A stretch of DNA of 64,000 bases, from the NCBI RefSeq assembly GCF_034927245.1, contig NZ_JAYFQK010000011.1, positions 38,821-102,820 on the forward strand, written 5' to 3'. Every line of letters begins with the position of its first letter. The first letter of the stretch is position 1. The notes under the pieces were generated by a model that saw only the letters and a program-made list of their open reading frames with translations, did no database searches and had not been told where the DNA came from. Source of the stretch: Desulfitobacterium_A sp034927245. GTDB taxonomy: Bacteria; Bacillota; Desulfitobacteriia; Desulfitobacteriales; Desulfitobacteriaceae. The position numbers were made by a program, and so were the translations under genes. Shown piece after piece: positions 58,901-64,000 of this stretch.

Positions 58901-60138
58901 ACCATGCCGATTTTTTGCGAAAAATAACCGGCGCGCAAGCAAACAGTAGTGGGATCCCGGGACTGTCCCGCCTATTAATGAAAGAAATCAATAGACCGGT
59001 GATTATTACAGATGTCAAAGGCCATGTCCTTAGCTGGCATTGTCCACCGTCAGTGGCGCTTTTCCCTGAGGAGAGAATCACATTACCAAGTACAATAAGG
59101 GATCAAAAAGAAGCCCCCAGTACAGGCATTATCGGGTTAAAAGGGAGAAAATTAAAGTATTATTGTTGGGCTATTGGCGAAGTTAAAATACTGGGCTATT
59201 TGTTAGTCGTTGGGATGTCTGAGGAATCTGCGGATGATAAACCGCAGACCTTCTATCCATTTGCGGAAGTGGCTAGCTTAGCCATGATGGTTGAAATAAT
59301 GCATCAGCGTGAAATGGCCGAGAGGGAGAAGAATTACAGGGATGAGTTTGTACGTGATTTAATATTTAATAATTTCGATGGAATTGATGAAGTTATAAGG
59401 TCAGGTAAAGCATGGGGATGTGAGTTTTCGGAAGTCCATATTGTCATGGTTATTGAACTGCTTAATAAGGGTAAAAGTCTGGAAACGGATCGCTTAGATG
59501 CCTCATTACGGATCGAGAAATTCTTGGCCGCGGAGGTACCCGGCAGTATCGTAGGGGAGATGGCTCACTTTCAAGTCGTCATTACTCCTTTGCCCAAAGA
59601 GAAAGCAGAGGATTGGCATACCTATATAAGGGATTTGTTTGCAAAACTTTCCCCAATTATTTCCGAATGGAACTGTGTTGTAGGAGTTGGTAAGCTCTAT
59701 GAAAGTGTTAATATGCTCTATCGAAGCTATCAGCAGGCTAAAGTAGCCATAGAATTATGCAAACTTGTTCAATATGACTGTTCACTGGCCTTTTTTGATG
59801 AGCTTGGTGCTGTACGGCTGTTTTATAACCAAAGCGAGCAGGACCTTGATGAATTTTATAGGGAAGTTATAGGGCCGCTTGAGAAATTTGACCGGGAAAG
59901 TAATGGCAGTCTGCTTGTGACACTTTGGCATTATTTAGGGTCTGATAGGGATCTGAAACGTGCTTCTGAAAAGCTTTTTATCCACACGAATACGTTGAGG
60001 TACAGATTAAAGAAAATAGAGGAACTTTTGGGGGCAAGTCTGGAACATGAAGAAACACGGTTTAATATTTATGCAGCACTAAAGATAGCGGCTATCTTAG
60101 GCAAACTTGAGCAAAATAACAATCCGGAGATCAAATGA
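58897..60138 (+). CDS. PucR/CdaR-type transcriptional regulator
   Basis: A 413-residue protein starting at GTG 58897, overlapping the preceding stop. An N-terminal sensor-like region (about 1-150) is followed by a GGDEF-related CdaR segment (about 170-290) and a C-terminal PucR-type helix-turn-helix, LKRASEKLFIHTNTLRYRLKKIEELLG (about 352-378). PucR/CdaR proteins usually activate catabolic operons in response to their substrate. Being translationally coupled to the Fe-S subunit, it probably controls the molybdoenzyme genes on one or both sides. A terminator follows. Confidence 0.9.
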   Translation: MNHADFLRKITGAQANSSGIPGLSRLLMKEINRPVIITDVKGHVLSWHCPPSVALFPEERITLPSTIRDQKEAPSTGIIGLKGRKLKYYCWAIGEVKILGYLLVVGMSEESADDKPQTFYPFAEVASLAMMVEIMHQREMAEREKNYRDEFVRDLIFNNFDGIDEVIRSGKAWGCEFSEVHIVMVIELLNKGKSLETDRLDASLRIEKFLAAEVPGSIVGEMAHFQVVITPLPKEKAEDWHTYIRDLFAKLSPIISEWNCVVGVGKLYESVNMLYRSYQQAKVAIELCKLVQYDCSLAFFDELGAVRLFYNQSEQDLDEFYREVIGPLEKFDRESNGSLLVTLWHYLGSDRDLKRASEKLFIHTNTLRYRLKKIEELLGASLEHEETRFNIYAALKIAAILGKLEQNNNPEIK

Positions 60139-60210
60139 TTGTTCTTTAATACAATTCAAAGGGTGATTCGACTGTTATATTTACAATATGTGGAGAAAAT
60201 GTTCACTGGA

Positions 60211-60256
60211 AAGAGGTTCTCGTGCCATAAGGTACAATGAGAACCTCTTTTTTTTG
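60211..60256 (+). terminator. Rho-independent terminator after the PucR gene
   Basis: AAGAGGTTCTC (60211-60221) pairs with GAGAACCTCTT (60239-60249), followed by TTTTTTTG. It ends the first molybdoenzyme operon. Confidence 0.92.
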
Positions 60257-60347
60257 TATTTGTCGATAATGTGAGAATAAATGATTTGCCATATCATGTA
60301 CATAGACACACAAGAACTTGCCTAATTTTGCAAAGGGAGGTGAAGTA

Positions 60348-61028
60348 ATGCACATGCTTAATGAAGCCGTTTCATGCGACTTGCAACCATTGATAGAATT
60401 ACGAATGTATGGTTATGGAATTCTAAGCAGAACTTTTCTGCGTGAACCTAACAGAAGTTTTTTTAAAACTTTGCAGGCTGATCAGTGCTTGGAACTTTTC
60501 CCCTTTCAAGACGAACATCCGTTAATCAAGCAGGGAATAGCTTTAGCAGCCCGGTCTCTCGCAGATCTAGACCTAGTGAGGTATGAAAAGATATGTTGGG
60601 ATTACACTCGGCTTTTTATTGGTCCTCATAAAATCCCTGCCCCGCCCTGGGAATCCGTGTATTTGGGTGAAGAACGCTTAATTTTTCAGGAAGTAACCTT
60701 AAATGTTCGCCAGACTTATCTAAAATACGGCATAGCTCCTCGACATCTTGGTCAAGAAGCAGATGATCACTTGGGATATGAATTGGATTTTATGTATCAG
60801 CTCTGTCAGTTAAGTTTGGAAAATACTGAACGTGTACGTTCGATTATCAAGGATCAAAAGGATTTCCTGGAAAACCATATTTTTAAATGGGTGCCGTTAA
60901 TATGTAGGGATATCTTGGTTCATGCCGAAACGGATTTTTACAAAGGGATGTCTTTGTGTTTGGAAGGCTTTATTGAAATCGATAGAAAAGCAGTGAATGA
61001 ATTACTGGATCAAATTAATGGGTCTTAA
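60348..61028 (+). CDS. TorD/DmsD-family molybdoenzyme chaperone
   Basis: 226 residues; ATG 60348, with GGGAGGTG upstream, is preferred to in-frame 60318. The all-helical TorD-type chaperone has the family signature YTRLFIGPHKIPAPPWESVYL (about 85-105) and an LGYELDFMYQL helix (about 140). It binds the signal peptide and apo-form of the molybdoenzyme to guard cofactor insertion before Tat export. The DmsA-like gene with a Tat signal starts 24 bp downstream, its likely client. Confidence 0.93.
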   Translation: MHMLNEAVSCDLQPLIELRMYGYGILSRTFLREPNRSFFKTLQADQCLELFPFQDEHPLIKQGIALAARSLADLDLVRYEKICWDYTRLFIGPHKIPAPPWESVYLGEERLIFQEVTLNVRQTYLKYGIAPRHLGQEADDHLGYELDFMYQLCQLSLENTERVRSIIKDQKDFLENHIFKWVPLICRDILVHAETDFYKGMSLCLEGFIEIDRKAVNELLDQINGS

Positions 61029-61051
61029 CTTTTTGGAGGTGAAATTAATCG

Positions 61052-63700
61052 ATGGCAAATCTTATATATAAAGCCAAAGAAACGATGATAAGCAGAAGAA
61101 AGTTTTTAGGATTATCCGCTTCAGCCGCAGCTGGGGCAGCGCTCTTAACCCTTCCGGGCTGTGGGTTATCCAAAGTCGATGCGAATCAGGCGATGTCACT
61201 CGCCGATAACAAAGGAAAATGGATCCCTGCCGCTTGTTGGCATAACTGCGGCGGAAGATGTTTAAACAAAGCGTTAGTCGTCGATGGTGTTGTCATTCGC
61301 CAAAAAACAGATGATACTCATGAGGATTCCCCCGACTATCCGCAACAAAGAGGGTGTTTACGGGGACGGGCTCAACGTCAACAGGTATTTGGTGCGGATC
61401 GGTTAAAATATCCGATGAAACGCAAGCATTGGCAGCCTGGTGGCGGCGATAAATCTTTGCGCGGCAAGGATGAATGGGAACGTATCAGCTGGGATGAAGC
61501 CCTTACGTATATTGCGGATGAATTAAATCGTGTTAAGAAAGATTATGGTAACCGCTCCATCTTACACATCGGTGGCTGGAACAGTGAAATTACAGAAATG
61601 TCCAGAACCTTGGGGTTATTTGGCGGATACTGCGAATATTGGAATACAAACTCCTTTGGCAGCTGGGCGATGACACCGAAAACCGTAGGTTTCTGGCAAT
61701 TAGAGGCATGGGATCAAACCATCAATGACCGTTTCGATTTACGCAATTGCGATACCGTGATTATGTTAAGCATGAATCCGGCCTGGAGTGCCATGGGAAG
61801 TTCAAGTTGGCATTATTGGCAAGCCAAAAAAGCCGGGGCAAAATTCATTGGCATCGATCCCTTTTACAATTATACGTATTCCACATTAGGGGCACAGTGG
61901 GTACCGATTCGTCCAAGTACGGACACCGTTTTACTCTTAGCAATAGCCTATGTTCTTATTACCCAAGATCATCCCGTCTTAAACCCACTCATTGATTGGG
62001 ACTTTTTAAATAAATGCACGATCGGATTTGACGCCGATCATATGCCCCAAGGAGTAGATCCCAAAGGCAACTTTAAAGACTATGTTCTGGGGACGTATGA
62101 TGGCCTTCCTAAGACACCCGAATGGGCCAGTGAGATTTGTGGAGTGGATAAAACCCAGATCCAACAACTCGCCTTAGAGTTCGGGAAAAATAAGAAAGTC
62201 GCGTTCTTGTGCGGGATGGCATCCGCAAGAACCCGAAATGCCGATAATCTACCGCAAATGATCATGACCATCGGGGCTATGACAGGTCACATGGGTAAGT
62301 CCGGGCATATGACCGGGAGTACCATGCACGCAACATCCGGCAACGGCGGACCCGCGCTCGTTAAGGCAGGTTCTGATGGATTGCCTGGTATTAATAACCC
62401 GGTTGATGATTCCATTAATGCGAATCAAGTGTGGGATGCGGTTCTTACCGGTAAATATAATTTCACAGGAAAAGGGAGCTTTGTTTCAGCCGATCAATTC
62501 AAGGCCGGGCAAATCAGGGATATTGACATCCATGTCATTTATCATTCCGGAGGGGCTACTTTACAAACGAGTGATGGCATGGCCAAGGGAATTGAGGCCC
62601 ATCGCAAGGTGGATTTGGTAGTTTCCCATTCCCAATTTTTAACGACAAATTCCAAGTATGCCGATATTGTTTTGCCTGTTACAACAGAGTGGGAGAAGTT
62701 TGGAGGTTTTTCGGGAGGAGGTTTGGTGCATACGGGTAATCGGGAAATGATTATCACGTATTCCCAAATTACAGAACCGCTTTATGAAGCGAAGAGTGAT
62801 CAACAGATTGCGTTGGAGCTTGCCAAGAAGTTAGGAATTAACGAGAAAGAGGTTTATCCATTTGATGAAAAACAACAATACTTCAATACTTTGGCCAGTA
62901 TAACGGTGGTTAATGAAGATGGTAAAACATATGGCCCCTTAGTGACCATAACCCAGGAAGACATTGATGAATTGGGAGTTAAAGGAAAGCCGCAAACCGG
63001 AAAAATAACCTACAGTGAGTTTAAAGAAAAAGGGGTCTATCAGGTTAAGCGTTATCAGGGTGATCATTATGGATATATCGCCTTACAAGATTTTGCCCGG
63101 GACCCGGAAAAAAATCCATTGAGCTCTGAGAGCGGGAAGCTTGAGATATATAGCAAAAAGTTGGCTGACACCATTAACAATATGGGATTCAGCAAGATAA
63201 AGCCAATACCGTCCTATATCAAAGTCACCGGTGGCTATGAAGACACATTTAAGGATTGGCAAAATAAAGTCAAAGGCGAGTATCCTTATCAAGTCATCAC
63301 TCCTCATTATTTACGCCGTTCGCATACAGTATTTGATAATGTCAAGTGGTTGCAGGAAGCTTGGGTGAATCCGGTCTATCTCAGCACCAAAGATGCTGCG
63401 GATAATGGTATTGCTGAAGGAGACACCGTTCTTATTACAAGCGCATACGGAAAAACCTTAAGAAAAGCGAATGTAACCGAACGGGTAAGACCCGGTGTAA
63501 TTGCCCTTCCGCATGGAGCATGGGTTGACATTGATGAAAAAACGGGCATCGATACCGGAGGAGCCGACAATTTCCTAGGTGGCCAAAGTCCAACAGGCCA
63601 AGGTGTTTCAGGCTTTAATACCGGAATTGTCAAAATTGAAAAGTACACACAAACTAAACTGATTCCCGATGTGGAAAAACCGGCAAGAACTATATTTTAG
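61052..63700 (+). CDS. Tat-exported DMSO reductase-type catalytic subunit (DmsA-like)
   Basis: 882 residues with ATG 61052 behind GGAGGTG. The Tat signal SRRKFLGLSASAAAGAALL (about 13-31) is followed by LPGC, which might also accept lipidation. An N-terminal 4Fe-4S motif (CWHNCGGRCLNK ... GCLRGR) precedes the molybdopterin domain (including GGWNSEITEMS and LSMNPAW) and a C-terminal dinucleotide-binding domain (HYLRRSHTVFDN ... EGDTVLITSAYG). It reduces an S- or N-oxide or a related acceptor outside the membrane. The substrate is unproven. The DmsB-like gene follows 19 bp later. Confidence 0.93.
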   Translation: MANLIYKAKETMISRRKFLGLSASAAAGAALLTLPGCGLSKVDANQAMSLADNKGKWIPAACWHNCGGRCLNKALVVDGVVIRQKTDDTHEDSPDYPQQRGCLRGRAQRQQVFGADRLKYPMKRKHWQPGGGDKSLRGKDEWERISWDEALTYIADELNRVKKDYGNRSILHIGGWNSEITEMSRTLGLFGGYCEYWNTNSFGSWAMTPKTVGFWQLEAWDQTINDRFDLRNCDTVIMLSMNPAWSAMGSSSWHYWQAKKAGAKFIGIDPFYNYTYSTLGAQWVPIRPSTDTVLLLAIAYVLITQDHPVLNPLIDWDFLNKCTIGFDADHMPQGVDPKGNFKDYVLGTYDGLPKTPEWASEICGVDKTQIQQLALEFGKNKKVAFLCGMASARTRNADNLPQMIMTIGAMTGHMGKSGHMTGSTMHATSGNGGPALVKAGSDGLPGINNPVDDSINANQVWDAVLTGKYNFTGKGSFVSADQFKAGQIRDIDIHVIYHSGGATLQTSDGMAKGIEAHRKVDLVVSHSQFLTTNSKYADIVLPVTTEWEKFGGFSGGGLVHTGNREMIITYSQITEPLYEAKSDQQIALELAKKLGINEKEVYPFDEKQQYFNTLASITVVNEDGKTYGPLVTITQEDIDELGVKGKPQTGKITYSEFKEKGVYQVKRYQGDHYGYIALQDFARDPEKNPLSSESGKLEIYSKKLADTINNMGFSKIKPIPSYIKVTGGYEDTFKDWQNKVKGEYPYQVITPHYLRRSHTVFDNVKWLQEAWVNPVYLSTKDAADNGIAEGDTVLITSAYGKTLRKANVTERVRPGVIALPHGAWVDIDEKTGIDTGGADNFLGGQSPTGQGVSGFNTGIVKIEKYTQTKLIPDVEKPARTIF

Positions 63701-63719
63701 GAAAGGGGTGTAGGACAAA

Positions 63720-64000
63720 ATGGGCAAACTGGGCTTTTACTTTGACATGGAAGCTTGTATTGGGTGCCGAACTTGTCAAATGGCATGTAAGGATAAAAAT
63801 AATTTAGATGTTAGTGTCGTATTTCGTAGGGTGAAAAGTTTTGAGACCGGTGTTTATCCGAAACCTGATGCTTATAATTATTCGGGTTCGTGCAATCATT
63901 GCTCCGAGGCTAAATGTGTCCAAGGGTGCCCGACCGGGGCCATGTATTATGCCGAGGATGGAACGGTTCAACACGATAATAATAAATGCGTCGGATGTAA
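63720..64000 (+). CDS. DmsB-like 4Fe-4S subunit (partial)
   Basis: Begins at ATG 63720, with GAAAGGGGTG upstream, and runs off the window after 93 codons. Cluster motifs CIGCRTCQMACKDKN, CNHCSEAKCVQGCP and CVGCK are visible, as in DmsB. It passes electrons from a membrane anchor (probably DmsC-like, beyond the window) to the DmsA-like catalytic subunit. Confidence 0.92.
   Translation, partial: MGKLGFYFDMEACIGCRTCQMACKDKNNLDVSVVFRRVKSFETGVYPKPDAYNYSGSCNHCSEAKCVQGCPTGAMYYAEDGTVQHDNNKCVGC

Overview
The window looks like chromosome of an anaerobic, spore-forming member of the Firmicutes, most like Desulfosporosinus/Desulfitobacterium-type Peptococcaceae. This is inferred from gene content: a c-di-AMP/glucosamine locus with a glmS ribozyme, DMSO-reductase-type molybdoenzymes with a TorD chaperone, and several 2[4Fe-4S] proteins. 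No rRNA or tRNA gene is present to confirm it.

1-9000: a + strand sugar or organic-acid utilisation cluster. It holds the tail of an ABC sugar permease, a fucose/arabinose-isomerase-like enzyme, an NhaC antiporter, a Gfo/Idh dehydrogenase, an M24 peptidase-like protein, a variant phosphofructokinase, an aldehyde dehydrogenase and GAPDH. The substrate is unknown. 9000-15100: a - strand block with a PAS histidine kinase, a GT4 glycosyltransferase, a small redox-disulfide-type (DUF1858-like) ORF whose expected cysteine codon is UGA, two uncharacterised proteins and a secreted CAP protein. 15270-24140: a + strand core block with a DUF362-ferredoxin, cdaA, cdaR, an FAD oxidoreductase, glmM, the glmS ribozyme and glmS.

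24168-45923: a Tn7-like transposon in the classical attTn7 position, 28 bp after the glmS stop. It has perfect 24-bp TGT...ACA ends, TnsB-site-like repeats at both ends, and tnsA, tnsB, tnsC and two tniQ/tnsD genes. Cargo on both sides of the tns genes looks like defence: an OLD nuclease plus UvrD helicase (Gabija-like), a HEPN-like protein, a possible PD-(D/E)XK protein, an FRG-domain protein, and a helicase fused to a PD-(D/E)XK nuclease. Signs of decay are an in-frame stop in tnsC, an eroded second tniQ, a frameshifted HEPN-like gene, an rqcH fragment and no target duplication.

45924-54750: accessory DNA. It holds a possible displaced glmS terminator, a serine-recombinase remnant, a three-gene WYL-regulator operon of unknown function (possible defence), a truncated group II intron, a complete IS21-family element with 8-bp target duplications, a CDGSH protein and a Phd/ParE-type toxin-antitoxin pair. 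54900-56050: a class A beta-lactamase resembling Bacillus cereus-group enzymes, behind a fragment of a small unrelated gene.

56157-64000: respiratory molybdoenzyme genes. A CRP/FNR-like site precedes a molybdopterin oxidoreductase, a 4Fe-4S subunit and a PucR-type regulator. After a terminator come a TorD-like chaperone, a Tat-exported DmsA-like catalytic subunit and the start of its DmsB-like partner, which runs off the window.
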